Below are positions 1-12,147 of a stretch of DNA of 64,000 nucleotides, piece after piece (position 1 is the stretch's first letter; each line of letters opens with the position of its first letter). This DNA is from Coprinopsis marcescibilis (taxonomy: Eukaryota > Basidiomycota > Agaricomycetes > Agaricales > Psathyrellaceae). The stretch is taken from contig ML210184.1 in assembly GCA_004369085.1 (NCBI GenBank), positions 62,001 through 126,000 of the forward strand, given 5' to 3'. The notes under the pieces are model-generated. The model saw nothing but the letters and a program-made list of their open reading frames with translations, did not search any database and was not told the DNA's origin. A program made the translations under genes and the position numbers.

Positions 1-34
1 AAATCAGCAACAAGATATGAATAAGCAAGGTCAT

Positions 35-2205
35 TTACTTTGTACCACCCAGACCCTTGAACCTGGCTTCTGCAGCCCTTGCTCTCCTCTCTCGCTCCAC
101 CTTGAGGCGCATTTCAGGTGTGAGGCCAGCAATTCCTTCAGCTGACCCAGAAGCCCCTCCCAGACGATTTGCATGTGCATTGGATGGTGTAGGTTTGACA
201 GGAGGAACTGGATTGCTTGGTGGACTTGCCGGCCTCTCCTGCTGTCTCTCCCGGTCCTTCGCCTCTCTCTCTTTTACCCTATCCTTCAACCCCTTCCTCC
301 GAACCTTCTTCTTCTGCTCCTGCTCTTCCTCCATGTCCTGCGACAAGATGCTCGGAACATGGCCAGCCCCGAGCCAATCCCACCGATCGAGGTTGGCAGC
401 TGCACATCGACGAAAAACATCGCGGACGGCCTTGGTCTTTGCGAGGTCGTATGCAGTCCGGTTGGACGCTGCGTAAACGGGAGTCGAGCCTGCGTCCTCA
501 GACCGCGTTTCCACATCCTCGAGGATGCCTTGCTTTGACGATCCAACAGTGATGGTCGGATCCGCGCCGGCCGCGTCAAGCATCCAATGTACGACATCCG
601 CTTGACCAGCATACGCAGCGGCTTGAAGCAATGTGTTGACCTTTTCGTCCGCCCATTCAGGAATTGGTATGTCGATCCCCCCAATGGCGTTCGATTCGCG
701 TTCCCAAAATACTTTCAACGGCTCCAAGCGGCCCCTGGTAACCATTTCGAGAAGGCGGCCCCATTTATCCCGGAATAGTTCCTCTTCTTTGGTAAGTTTG
801 GTTGGTTGAGGCTTCTCTCGCTCGACGGGTGCCGGAATAGTGGGTTTCGGTTTGGGTTTAGGCAGGGAGGCTTGGTAGGCTTCATCTTGGGCTTTGAGCT
901 CGTCTTCGGTAAAGTGTGAGATTTTGGGTTTGGTGAGTTCGAGAAGACATCGCGAGAGTTCGGATTGGGTCTAGAAAGAGTAAGGTCAGATTTTGGATGC
1001 AGATTGACACTTGAACAACTTCGAACTTACCGGGCGGCGTGTAGGGAATGGAAAGGTACGCAGACGCTCGTCTCCTTTTTGGAAAACAGCTTCGTCGTAG
1101 TCAAAGAATATGCGGCGATTGGATGTGCTCGCACGGATCCATATCCGTTCGCAGTCTATGATCTCTTCTGACCACTCGCTCAGCAGGTTCCGGATATCCT
1201 AAAAGAATGGTGAGTCGAAATGTTCCGATGATTTCAAGGTAAGGGAACTTACATCACGGAGCGCCTGTTCACCATATCTTCGTAATTGCGCACCAGCGCT
1301 CTTAGCAGGACCTTTCGCATTATCATTCACGGATTGTGATCCACCCTGTTTCCGACGTGCTATCGAAACAGGTTAGTTCCAACTGCCTTGTCGCGCTCCG
1401 AATGAAGACTAACTGGTATATCGGTGGAAGGTCTTGTGAAGAAGGACTTCCATATCTGGCTTGGGTCGTTTGGGCTTCTTTTTGGACTTGCCAGATTCTT
1501 CTTCCTCCTCTCCATCCTTGCTGACCCTGACGACCGCTCCAGCAAAATGACCACCTGCGACCATGAACATCGCCCAGGTCCGGCCACCTGGTTCTGGGGC
1601 TTGAAGCTTCTTGAGTTCGTCTACGAGGCTTGATGGCTCGATCTTTGGAGGAAATAATGCCTTGTATACACCAATCTGTGTCGAAGGGTGTGAATGGAAC
1701 CAAACGAGAGCGGTTTGAGGTGCGTGTGGTGATGAAGATTCTGGTGAATCAGGACGCAGCCCGAGGTTCTTCGTTTTGTTGACGATCTTGTTCACGGTAT
1801 CAGAGTCGTCCGAGTCGTTTTCGGAAGAGGAAGCGGAACCAGAGAGAGAATCGTCCAGGGCTGGGGACACATGAGAATGAGGATTGCATTACGACTTTGT
1901 GAACTCTCACCGTCGACAAGCTGGCCAAAGTCGGCTTCATTGACTGCCTTTCCGCCGTTTAGCTTGTTTTTGACATTGTAGCGATGCCAATCGGACTTGA
2001 AGTGAATTCTTTGTTCGTCGACGTCATTGAACGTTATTCCGAGGCAGATGCTGCAAGCACGCTGGCCAGTAGCTGGTAATACAGCTTCTGGCGTAGGAGG
2101 TCGTACAGCATTAGGTTGATTGACGAGATTCCGAAGAGTTAAACCGCCTAGAAGTTCTTCTGGTAAAGAGTAGACGTGAAATTGCGATCGCTGCACGGCT
2201 GACAT
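35..2205 (-). CDS. VMS1: Vms1/ANKZF1-type peptidyl-tRNA hydrolase of ribosome quality control
   Basis: Releases nascent chains from peptidyl-tRNA on stalled 60S subunits and binds Cdc48/p97 (family knowledge). Several exons read on the minus strand. The first (2205 to about 1911) carries a C2H2-type finger with CxxC (CSICLG) and HFKSDWH. The VLRF1 release domain follows over about 1870-1260 and includes the pieces QGGSQS and SAGAQLRRYGE; the glutamine of the second piece is the expected catalytic Gln (Q295 in yeast). The long last exon (about 970-35) has ankyrin-like helices (NTLLQAAAYAGQADVVHWML) and a charged coiled coil. The C terminus holds RERRARAAEAR, an exact match to the VCP-interacting motif RX5AAX2R. 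The start is the ATG in MSAVQRS. The gene diverges from the phosphomannomutase at 2548. Exon borders in the middle are approximate; identity is firm. Confidence 0.9.
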
Positions 2206-2547
2206 CGAGAAATTGGTGAACAGAAGGGTCTAGCCGGGTATGAAAAGTTTGTTGTAGGCCATAGAGTTCTGGCTTACATGACTATATCCTGAATATCGAG
2301 TCAGACAATTCGGGAGGGTCGCAAGCGATGTGTCGAGGTGACTCAAATCAACAAGCGTGAAATCAGGATTGCTGCCATTGCATCAGCTCTGTTCGGCATT
2401 TGCCGAGGATAGGGGTATGTGTCCGTTAACAGCGCCGTTAATAGTACTACCTCTTGCATCCGACGCTCTGCGACGTGTTTGACCCAGACTACCGTGACAT
2501 ACAGGTCATAATCTTCCCGAGATAACCAAACCCGTTTGAAAACTGCC
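2206..2547. promoter_or_regulatory. Divergent intergenic region between VMS1 and phosphomannomutase copy 1
   Basis: 342 bp separate the two divergent start codons, so both promoters must lie here. I see no clear TATA box or other motif that I would name. Confidence 0.4.
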
Positions 2548-3659
2548 ATGGTCTCCTCAGACTTTGCTGATCGCCCCATCAAGAAACTATGTCTCTTCGA
2601 TGTCGACGGGACGCTCACCCCAGCGCGTCAGGTACTTTAACTTGTTCGTTCTCAAAAGGGTTCATATTGAATTAACAGATTCTGCATGTCTTCATTTGGA
2701 AATAGCAAGCTTCTCCAGAAGTCCTGGAGGCCCTGCGTGAACTGAGGAAGAAAGTGGTTATAGGATTCGTCGGCGGTTCAGATCTCGCGAAGATCACAGA
2801 ACAGCTACAGGTCGGAAATACCAACAGTATGTCCATCCACTTTATATCGCTGCTTATAGGCCTGCTTACGCGTAGTAGTTCTCGAGGAGTTCGACTATGC
2901 CTTCGCTGAGAACGGGTTGACTGCATACAAACTTGGGAAACTATTGCCTGCTCAATCCTTCATTCAATACCTCGGGGAAGAGCGATACAAAATGCTCGTC
3001 AAGTTCATCCTGCACTGGATCGCAGACGTGGATATCCCCATCAAAAGGTATGTATGCAAACGATGCAATGTCGCTGCCCTTCTGACTGTGGGTCTTTTAG
3101 AGGTACTTTTATCGAATACAGAAATGGGATGATCAATGTTAGCCCAATCGGTCGTAACGCGACGTGAGTTCCCTGGGCAGTTCTCAATGTGCCTCATACT
3201 CATACTGACGCGTAACAGTATTCAGGAACGTATCGACTACGAGAAGTATGATCTAGTACGCGATTTCCAGTATTGTCATCATTCCTCGACCAACAATAGC
3301 TCGTGTAGCAACATAAGGTCCGAGCCACCTTGGTGAAGCTTCTCCAAGAGAACTTCCCCGACTATGGGCTAACGTACTCGATTGGTGGTCAAATCTCTTT
3401 CGACATATTCCCAATCGGATGGGATAAGACATTCGCTCTGGGACGCGTTGCCGACGAGCAGTTTGATGAGATCCACTTTTTTGGTGACAAGACCTACAAG
3501 GTAAGACCCTTCCCGCCGTCTCTCTGAACCCAAGACTAACAGCACAATTAGGGAGGAAACGATTATGAAATCTACTCTGATCCCCGAACCGTTGGCCATT
3601 CTGTCACAAGCCCAGCTGATACCATTCGCCTTATCAAAGAACTCTTTTTGAAGGATTGA
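2548..3659 (+). CDS. SEC53: Phosphomannomutase, copy 1 (canonical motif)
   Basis: Converts mannose-6-phosphate to mannose-1-phosphate for GDP-mannose, feeding N-glycosylation, GPI anchors and cell-wall mannan; cytosolic HAD-superfamily enzyme. Exon 1 (2548-2631, 28 codons) carries the phosphoaspartate motif [11 protein letters not shown]. Later exons give [26 protein letters not shown], the substrate loop [39 protein letters not shown] and [13 protein letters not shown], all in the order seen in eukaryotic PMM. There are about six short introns, and no stop interrupts the spliced frame. The start lies just before [13 protein letters not shown], at the usual N-terminal length. A second, similar gene follows directly downstream in the same orientation. 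Confidence 0.93.
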
Positions 3660-4237
3660 ATATAAAGGAAGAGTTCCACAGTGTACCAATATGATTATTG
3701 ACTTTTGCGTTTTTTGTTCGAAGCTCTGTCTGCTGCCATGGGCCCACCTCGAAGCTCGATTGAAGGATGCTGATGCGATAAGATTTGGCTGCACAATTTC
3801 ATATACAGATTCTGAGATGCTTAGCTTGCCGCACATTGGCAATTTATGGCTTCCGTTGAGCTTTAAAAGCTACGCGGCACGTACGCTGCTGCGATCCCAA
3901 TCCGTGGAGCCAGTTGTCAATGATGACTATTCGGAAGGGAACAATTAGAGGCCAGGCCAGAATCTCCCGTCGAACTGCATATCTCGTTCTGAGAGCAATG
4001 GTGCCCAACGACCACGACGGTAGCTAGCAGAGTTATAGCAGTTATGCCGCCGACATGAACTGGGCAAAGCCTTGGCCGATTCGCCAGGATCATGATCCAG
4101 TAGTTATAGTACGGGAACGCGGCAAACAATGGCCGTGTTTCCGTAGGTCTGGACACCGCGGTCCCCAGTGATCTAACTTCCCAAACCAACGAACCATCGC
4201 ACTCGAGTTCTAAGATTTACAGTACCATCTTGTAGCA
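3660..4237. other. Spacer between the tandem phosphomannomutase genes
   Basis: 578 bp with no supported gene; it must hold the 3' end of copy 1 and the promoter of copy 2. Reading frames on either strand here show no recognisable protein. Confidence 0.5.
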
Positions 4238-5353
4238 ATGGTATCTCCTGCTTTTACCGATCGTCCCCTGAAGAAGTTGTTTCTGTTCGATGTAGATGAT
4301 ACTCTCACAAAGCCACGGCAGGTGCGTTTTTCGTCAAATTCCAATAATCACTGTACTGGTCTGATCCTTGTTATCCTGGCTGCGTAGAAAGTCACCCCGG
4401 AGATGGTAGAAACTCTAGCCGAATTGCGAAAGAAGGCTGTCATTGGATTCCTCGGAGGGTCGGATCTGGTCAAGATCTCAGAACAGCTACAGTTTGGCCA
4501 AACAAGCGGTAATGCTACTTCTGCAGGTACAATTCGCGCTTTCTACTAAAGGTATCACTGTAGCTTTAGACAATTTTGACTATGGGTTTGCCGAGAACGG
4601 CCTGATTGCGTTCAAGCAAGGAAAAGAGTTGCCATCGCAGTCCTTCATCCAGTTTTTAGGGGAAGAAAGACACAAAGCGCTCGTCAAGTTCATCTTGCAT
4701 TGGATTGCTGATGTTGATATTCCTATTAAACGGTGAGTGAAGACCCTCTTGACGCTGACCACCGATTCGATGATGCCTGTCCCAGTGGAACCTTCATCGA
4801 GTTCCGTAGAGGCATGATAAACGTCAGTCCCATTGGTCGTAATGCAACGTGAGTTCGCCTTCCCATGTCCACCTCAGGCTTGAACATTGTTCGCTTGCGC
4901 AGTATTCAGGAGCGTAACGAATTCCAAGGATACGACCTGGTATGTGGTTGACTTGATCTCTATGGCACTGGTCTTTCGGTTTGACACGGGTTAGAAACAT
5001 GGGATCCGAGCCAGTTTGGTCAAACTTCTTGAAGAGAAGTTTGGTGACTACGGACTGACCTTCTCCATTGGTGGTCAAATATCGTTTGATGTCTTCCCGA
5101 ATGGTTGGGATAAGACTTACGCTCTGCGACATGTTGAGGATGAACAGTTCGAGGAGATACATTTCTTTGGAGACAAGACCTACAAGGTTGGCGTTTTACT
5201 TACTGCCTTGGAGGCTTTTTGAGACTGACGCAAGCTGGTTAGGGAGGCAATGATTACGAGGTCTACTCTGATCCTCGAACTATCGGCCACACGGTTAAGA
5301 ATCCACAGGACACCATTCGCATTCTTCGGGAGTTGTTCTTGACTGTTGAATGA
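4238..5353 (+). CDS. Phosphomannomutase, copy 2 (tandem duplicate with altered motif I)
   Basis: Same reaction family and exon plan as the upstream gene. Reads as complete: [18 protein letters not shown] at the start, then [75 protein letters not shown], ending ELFLTVE. No frameshift or premature stop is seen after removing short GT-AG introns. The catalytic motif is DVDDT instead of the DVDGT of copy 1; both catalytic aspartates and the Thr of DxDxT are kept, and only the variable position changes from Gly to Asp. It is either a second active mutase, perhaps with altered kinetics or expression, or a diverging paralogue. Family identity is firm; activity is not shown by sequence. Confidence 0.9.
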
Positions 5354-5676
5354 ATGAAAGCTTTAGGGAAAGGAAATATATTAGCACTTTAGTGTCATTT
5401 TTCTTGGGAATTCAATGTTCAGCTTCAAATTTCAAGGCTTTCAAACTTCAAAAGGTTGCAAAGAACTTCGATAGGGTTAATGCACATTGCCAAGATTAAA
5501 TGGTGTTGGTAAACATGTCAAAGCATCGCGTCGGGTCCATTTGTCCAGTTCAAGCAAGCGTCTTCATCTGTCCCGCCCACCACCACTCTCCCCAGGCCAT
5601 AAACACTGCTGCAGTCACACGGCAGGACCTCTGCGACACTATTCCAGAGAATCAAACAACAGTCTACAACTCCAGC
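5354..5676. other. Spacer between phosphomannomutase copy 2 and POL3
   Basis: 323 bp with the 3' flank of the phosphomannomutase and the promoter/5' leader of the polymerase gene. A short CT-rich stretch precedes the start codon. No gene is seen. Confidence 0.4.
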
Positions 5677-8600
5677 ATGCCACCCAAAGCCGTGAAGGAG
5701 AACGAACAACTGTCTAAGACACGGTGAGCATGGTCATTTGCTCTTTCTTACGCGTGTTTCTTATGACTTTCTCTCGCAAGGGCATCAAAACCCGATGAAG
5801 TTGCAGAACCTGCGCTCAAGAAACGGAAAATTGGCCTAGCAAACACATACAAGGGCAGCCAGCTAGCTGCGTCACAACCATCATTCACCGATGTCTTGGA
5901 AAGATTACATGCGGAGAGCGGGAACGCCGACAGTGCGTTTAAGAGGTCTTTGTAACTTTTTTGGTAACTTCTGACGTGCTGTGTATAGCCAAAGTTGAAG
6001 GTGGCGCGGATTCGTGGTCCCGGCCAAAACTTGCACCAATAGACCCCAAGAAGGACACGATCAGTGAGTGCATAAGCGTGGAAAGTGGAAATGTGACTAG
6101 AACATACGATAGTTTTTCAGCAAATTGAAGTGGTCAATTCGACAGATTATACTCAAGGAGGCACTACGATTCGAATGTTCGGAGTCACCCAGGTGCGTTT
6201 CAAAGCTAGGGTTTCACCGCCATGACGCTTACGCTTCAGCTAGGAAGGACACAGCGTACTGGCCAACATAACCACCTTCTTGCCTTACTTCTATGTTACT
6301 TATCCTCGTGGGTTCTCTGATGATCATATAGAACCGTTCAGACAATACCTCAATGTAAATGTGGAGCACTTCTCATATGGCGCGTGCTAACATAAATGGT
6401 GCTCAGGCTCAATTTGACAGCCCTGTTCCTCTGGTGAAGAAAGTGGAAAGAGTGATGAAAAAATCCATCTGGGAATATAAAGGAGATGAAGACTCGCCCT
6501 TCTTGAAGTTGACCATTATCGAACCCAAGGATGTCCCTAAAGTCAGAGATAAGTATTCATTTTCTCATGCGGGTTTCCAGCAAGTCTTACCCAAATTGTG
6601 ATCTCCACGTGTCTTCGAAGATGGTAGATGCTATTACGAAGGTCTCTTTGAACACGAAAACACGAAGACAACTTTCGAAAGTAACATCGTTTATCCTCTA
6701 CGGTTCATGATCGACACGAAGGTATGATTTGTTTCCTTCTAGTCCACTTCGAGCTGATTTAACTACGCATCAAAGGTGGTCGGAATGAATTGGATAGAAG
6801 TCCCTGCAGGAAAGTATACACTTATACCTGGGAGCAAACGTAAATCGACATGTCAAATCGAGATTGATGTCCCGTGAGTACACACTTCTTTGGTCCTTTG
6901 CTCAATAGCTCATCATGAACAAGATACGATGCATTCATCTCGCATGCACCGGAAGGTCGTTGGTCAAGTCTCGCGCCACTCCGTATTCTGAGTTTCGATA
7001 TTGAGTGCGCTGGTCGCAAAGGAATCTTCCCAGAAGCCTCGATAGACCCTGTGATCCAAATCGCCAACATGGTAACTCGACAGGGTAAGTTGCTCAGCTC
7101 AATGTGGCAGCAACGTACTCAACTCTTTTGACAGGCGAATCTCAGCCGTTTATCCGCAATATATTTACCCTGAACACCTGCGCTCATATTGTTGGCTCCC
7201 ACGTGATGTCCTTCGCCGAAGAGGACAAAATGCTTCAAGCGTGGCGAGACTTTATATCTGAAGTTGACCCGGACCTTGTTATTGGTTACAACATCTCGGG
7301 TTTCGATTTCCCCTATCTAATGGACCGGGCCAATGCGTTGAACGTCGACAAGTTCCCGTATCTTGGAAGATTCAAACGCGAGTCACCTTATCCGTTTTTA
7401 AATTCGTTGCATTTACATTGAAGCAGATGTCAAGACCCAGACGAAGGGCACTCATTTCTCTTCAAAAGCATATGGACAAAGAGACTCGAAGGAAACAACG
7501 CTGGATGGTCGTCTTCAGCTTGATCTCCTCCAGTTTATGCAACGAGAACATAAACTACGTTCATATTCGCTCAACTCTGTTTGCTCTCAGTTCCTTGGAG
7601 AGCAGAAGGAGGATGTTCACCATTCAGTGATCACGGAACTTCAAGATGGTACACCGGAATCCAGACGTCGTCTAGCCATCTACTGTTTGAAGGTATGATT
7701 GCCCGCAATCGCTTCCACTGCCTGATTACTCACAAAAGACAGGACGCCTACCTACCCCAACGACTACTGGACAAGTTGATGTGCTTTGTCAATTACGTGG
7801 AAATGTCCCGTGTGACGGGCGTACCGTTCAACTTCCTGCTTGCTCGCGGTCAATCTATCAAGGTTCTATCACAATTGTACCGCAAGGCCAACAGTGATGG
7901 CTATCTTATCCCATCTTTGAAAGGAGGGGAAGGCATGTTGGAGTCTGTTTATTCCTTTTTTTCATAATTAATTTTGGAATAGGAGGAGATGATCAATATG
8001 AGGGTGCAACTGTCATCGAACCGAAAAGAGGGTATTACGATGTGCCAATTGCAACTCTGGATTTCAGCTCCCTATATCCTTCCATCATGATGGCCCACAA
8101 CCTATGTTATACGACGCTGTTGAACAAGCCAATCATCGACCGGCTTGAGCTTGTGAAGGACGTTGATTATATTCAAACGCCTAATGGCGGTAAGTTCAGG
8201 CGGTCGTGTTTTCTATGCCATTCGACTGACACACCTAATAAGATTTCTTCGCCAAGTCTACTCGACGAAAGGGATTGCTGCCTACCATTCTTGAAGACCT
8301 GATCTCAGCGCGTAAGCGTGCAAAAGCGGATTTGAAGAAAGAAACAGATCCGTTCAGGAAGGCTGTACTGGATGGTCGTCAGCTGGCTCTCAAGGTATGT
8401 CTCTTGGCATTTCATCTCATATTTGTTTAACCATGAGACCTCTTAGATCAGCGCGAATTCGGTATATGGATTTACTGGAGCAACTGTCGGAAAGCTTCCC
8501 TGTTTGGCGATCTCTTCGAGCGTCACCGCTTATGGTCGTCAGATGATTGAGCGCACAAAGCAGGTAGGATACTAAACGTTTCCTTCATATATGATCACCC

Positions 8601-10151
8601 TCTCATTATGACGTAGGAGGTTGAAGCGGAATATTCGATCGCCAACGGATATGAACACGATGCTGAGGTCATTTACGGTGACACTGATTCTGTTATGGTC
8701 AGATTCGGACCAACAGATTTGGCCAAAGTCATGGCACTAGGTAAGCTAGTTCTACAAGGGCTAGTTTCAATGTTAACAGAAATTATTTAGGCGGGGAGGC
8801 CGCTGAGATAGTGACGAAAGTCTTCGTACAACCAATCAAGCTCGAATTCGAGAAAGTTTACTATCCATACCTTTTAATCAACAAGAAGCGTTATGCGGGG
8901 CTGTATTGGACTACAGTGGACAAATGGGATAAAATGGATTCCAAGGGTATTGAGGTGTGTTTCCCGTTCATAGATCCGCACTCGTAAGACTGACACTTTC
9001 TAGACCGTCCGACGAGATAACTGTCGGTTGGTATCAACTATCATCGAAACATGTCTGCACAAAATGCTGATCGACAGGGACGTCCGAGGAGCAGAAAAGT
9101 TGGTGCCTCTCTAATTCAAAAGCAGAAAACAACTTAATTTGTTCTAGTTACACAAAACGTATGATCGCTGATCTGCTCCAGAACAAAGTGGACATGTCAC
9201 AACTGGTGATCACGAAAGCCCTGTCGAAAGAGAGTCCGTCCGTTTTCTATTCTTTGAAGAGGTTTCACTGACAACCCATTCCATCAGAGTATGCTGGCAG
9301 GCAGGCACACGTCGAACTCGCCGCCAGGATGAAAGAACGCGACGCGGGTTCTGCTCCTGCGGTAGGAGATCGTGTGGCATATGTCATTATAAAAGGCATC
9401 AAAGGTAATTTACGACTGCAGCTTTCGGCTTGGTGGTCCCTAACCATGAAGCTCAGGTGCTGCCGCATACGAAAAATCGGAGGACCCGCTCTATGTCCTT
9501 GAACACAGCATTCCAATTGACACAAGATATTATCTGGAGAACCAACTGTCGAAACCACTTATGCGTATCTTCGAGCCAATCCTTGGAGAGAAGGCGCAAT
9601 CATTGCGTGAGTGTTCTGCGATTCAAAGCTTTAACAACTCCCCTGACCAGTCTCGCAGTCACCGGAGATCACACCCGTGCAATTCAAATCGCTACGCCAA
9701 CTGCCGGTGGTTTAATGAAATTCGCAGTAAAGACTGCAACGTGTCTTGGATGTAAAACGGCGTTGCGCATGACCAAGAAGGGTGAGTCTTGTTGCCTTAT
9801 TTCGGTGTCCGCCTGGTGCTCAAGAGAACACAGAAACGGAACGCGGCCCAGGAGCTGTTTGCAAAAACTGCCGAACGAGACTCCCTGAATTATACCAAAA
9901 GCAAATACTGTCATCTTCTGAACTTCAAATCCGGTTTGCCCGGCTTTGGACGCAATGTCAGAGGTGTCAGGGTTCTTTGCATCAGGTGCGCATCTTGAGA
10001 TGTTCTGTAGAAGCTGTCTGACTCTGATGATTAGGATGTCCTCTGCACGAGCAAAGATTGTCCGATCTTCTACATGCGAAAGAAGGCCCAGAAGGATGCC
10101 GAGGACGCAAATGCCGTTATCGAACGGTTCGAACGAGACGATCAGTGGTGA
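5677..10151 (+). CDS. POL3: DNA polymerase delta catalytic subunit
   Basis: Replicative lagging-strand polymerase with 3'-5' proofreading; nuclear. The N terminus is basic ([17 protein letters not shown]). Exonuclease motifs are present: Exo[16 protein letters not shown], Exo[18 protein letters not shown], ExoIII YCLKDAYLP. Polymerase motifs: [16 protein letters not shown] (motif A), [14 protein letters not shown] (motif B), [12 protein letters not shown] (motif C) and KKRYAGLYW. The C terminus has the two cysteine clusters, CLGCKTAL and CQRC with a later CTSKDC, for the zinc and iron-sulphur modules, ending ERFERDDQW. There are about 15 short introns. An apparent in-frame TGA at 6599-6601 lies inside an intron at 6553-6627, and the apparent break near 7385-7425 is another intron; both restore the frame exactly. 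The start is [11 protein letters not shown]. Confidence 0.95.
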
Positions 10152-11663
10152 TTGCCTGTTGCTCTCGGGTTCATTTATCTATTTCGCTTTTCCATATCTT
10201 GCCGTGTTTTGCATATTCACTAATGTGTACAATAGTTTTCGAATTCAACATAGATAATACCCATCGCAATTATGACGTCAAACCTAAAGCCGGCTTCTCA
10301 ACCTCGTTTCTCCGTCCCGTTCTGCCACGAGTTGAAGGATGTAGGGATTTACCCAGTTACGGGCAAGCAGATCGCTCTTTGAGAGGTATTTCGCCCCTTG
10401 GATTTTTCCGAGGCAAGCCTGGAATCCGGAACGGACGTGTCAAAACTTCGGAATGTGCAAGCTGAGCACAAACTCACTGATGCACCACAACTGCAGTTGA
10501 ATGGCTGGTCCATGTCCCATTCAGTGCTGGGGTAGAAGAATTCAACTGAACAAATGTGCTTTCAGTACACAAGGAATCCTTTGCAGCACAAAGACTCTTA
10601 CGGCTCTCCCCAGCTTTGATTGGTTTCAAGGCCCGAAGGTGCCATTGTCTGGGGTCTCTCGAAGACAGATCAAACGCGACATTCGGATTGCAGGAGTGGT
10701 TGACTGCATGAAGCGGTCCAATGAGATAACCTTCGACTAAGAAAGTGATGCTCTACCCACTGTATACGAGGTCGCTGTTCAGTTCGATGTGATCGTCTGG
10801 TCCTTTACCGCACTGTACGGAGGTGTATCGCTTCGGCCCGCGTGTCAGTCCTTCTAGAGGTGCAATTATCTCTCCCTTCGCAAATGACTAGTTAAATATA
10901 AGAACACAGTAGGGTGCAGAAGTTGACGGGTATGGGATCATACCCTTAGAGATTTCAACGACGACATAAAGTCCCCATTTACAAAGTCAACAGCGAGATC
11001 TTTGTGGGTAGGGACATAGTTGTCTTGAGATGGCTTCATGTTGCGGAAAGGTAAAGAAACAAGGAGTCTTAGAGCCTAGAGGAGTACAAAATCCAGCCGA
11101 GACCTAATTCCAAAGGTTCTCCGGCGCCCTTTATATGAATCGACATTTCGCCAGCGTCTCGGATGTCTGGGGAATCGAACCTTCTCTACAGTATCATCCG
11201 GGGAATGCCAAAAATGCACATTCACCGTGATAAAAACATCTGTCTGCTTTTGTCAGGAGCTTGGTAGACCAAGGGTTTCCATCGAGAATTTGGGGATATA
11301 TCTGCTCCATAGTCTTGTCTTTTGTCTGTTTCTGTTCAGCTTTCGTCACCTGCCACGGACACAAGCCTAGAGAATCTACAATCCGGGGAATAGATGATCG
11401 ATAAGATTGTTAAGTGGGCAAGAAAGGCCCTTGCCACGGAGGAGACATTCGGGACAGGAGCAACGATGGCGATCCGACATGCAAATGGGGAAATCAAGGA
11501 CATCACGGCCCGGGTGCATAATGTTCCGTGGGTGGATGATCAGAAACGATCCGTAACTGTACAGTTTATCGGCATCTCCCGGACAAGCGCAATCAACATC
11601 ATCATTGTACACAAAACTTACCGCCAACGACATCGACGACGTCCGACACCACAAATCCCAGCA
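10152..11663. other. 1.5 kb interval between POL3 and RPL30 with coding-like fragments
   Basis: No gene can be assigned. On the plus strand, from an ATG at about 10271, there are protein-like segments in different frames (FSVPFCHELKDVGIYPVTGK; KLTDAPQLQLNGWSMSHSVL; ESFAAQRLLRLSPALIGFK) separated by stops or possible introns. I could not join them with introns of normal size (about 45 nt or more). It may be a small unrecognised gene or a decayed one. The right part (11394-11663) is open in the same frame as RPL30 but is more likely promoter and leader. Confidence 0.3.
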
Positions 11664-12147
11664 ATGGCACCCACCAAGAAGTCAAAATCCACCAAGTCCA
11701 CCGAGTCGATCGCCTCGCGACTCGCTCTCGTCGTCAAGTCGGGAAAATACTCCTTGGGTTACAAGTCGGCCCTCAAGCACATGCGCGGTGGCAAAGGTGA
11801 GATTTTGTTCGCCAAACTCTCTCGGGGGCTGGAGCGTGAGGCTGAGAAGGTCCCTTGAACTAACTGGATTTGTGATTGTAGCCAAGCTTGTCCTCATCGC
11901 TGGTAACTGCCCTCCTCTCCGCAAGTCAGAGTTGGAGTACTATGCCATGCTCTCAAAAACCACCGTTCACCACTTCGCTGGTACCAATGTTGCATTGGGA
12001 ACCGCTGCTGGTAAACTCTTCCGTGTTGGGTGAGTTGCATAATCTCTTATGTTGAACTTTGACACTGAGCATGTCAAACACAGTGTCATGACCGTTCTCG
12101 ATGCTGGTGACTCTGACCTCCTCACTTTCGCTGAGGCTAACGCATAA
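11664..12147 (+). CDS. RPL30: 60S ribosomal protein eL30
   Basis: Structural protein of the large ribosomal subunit; in yeast L30 also binds its own transcript. Three exons (11664-11796, 11882-12029, 12084-12147) join to 114 residues, the normal family length. Recognisable blocks are [55 protein letters not shown] and [17 protein letters not shown]. Introns are GT-AG and keep phase. The start is the ATG before [12 protein letters not shown]; an in-frame ATG lies farther upstream at 11394, but the sequence between is not eL30-like and the family begins at the chosen Met. Confidence 0.95.

Noticed and set aside
6599..6601. Premature stop making POL3 a pseudogene
   Set aside because: An intron at 6553-6627 removes it and keeps phase; all polymerase and exonuclease motifs are intact.
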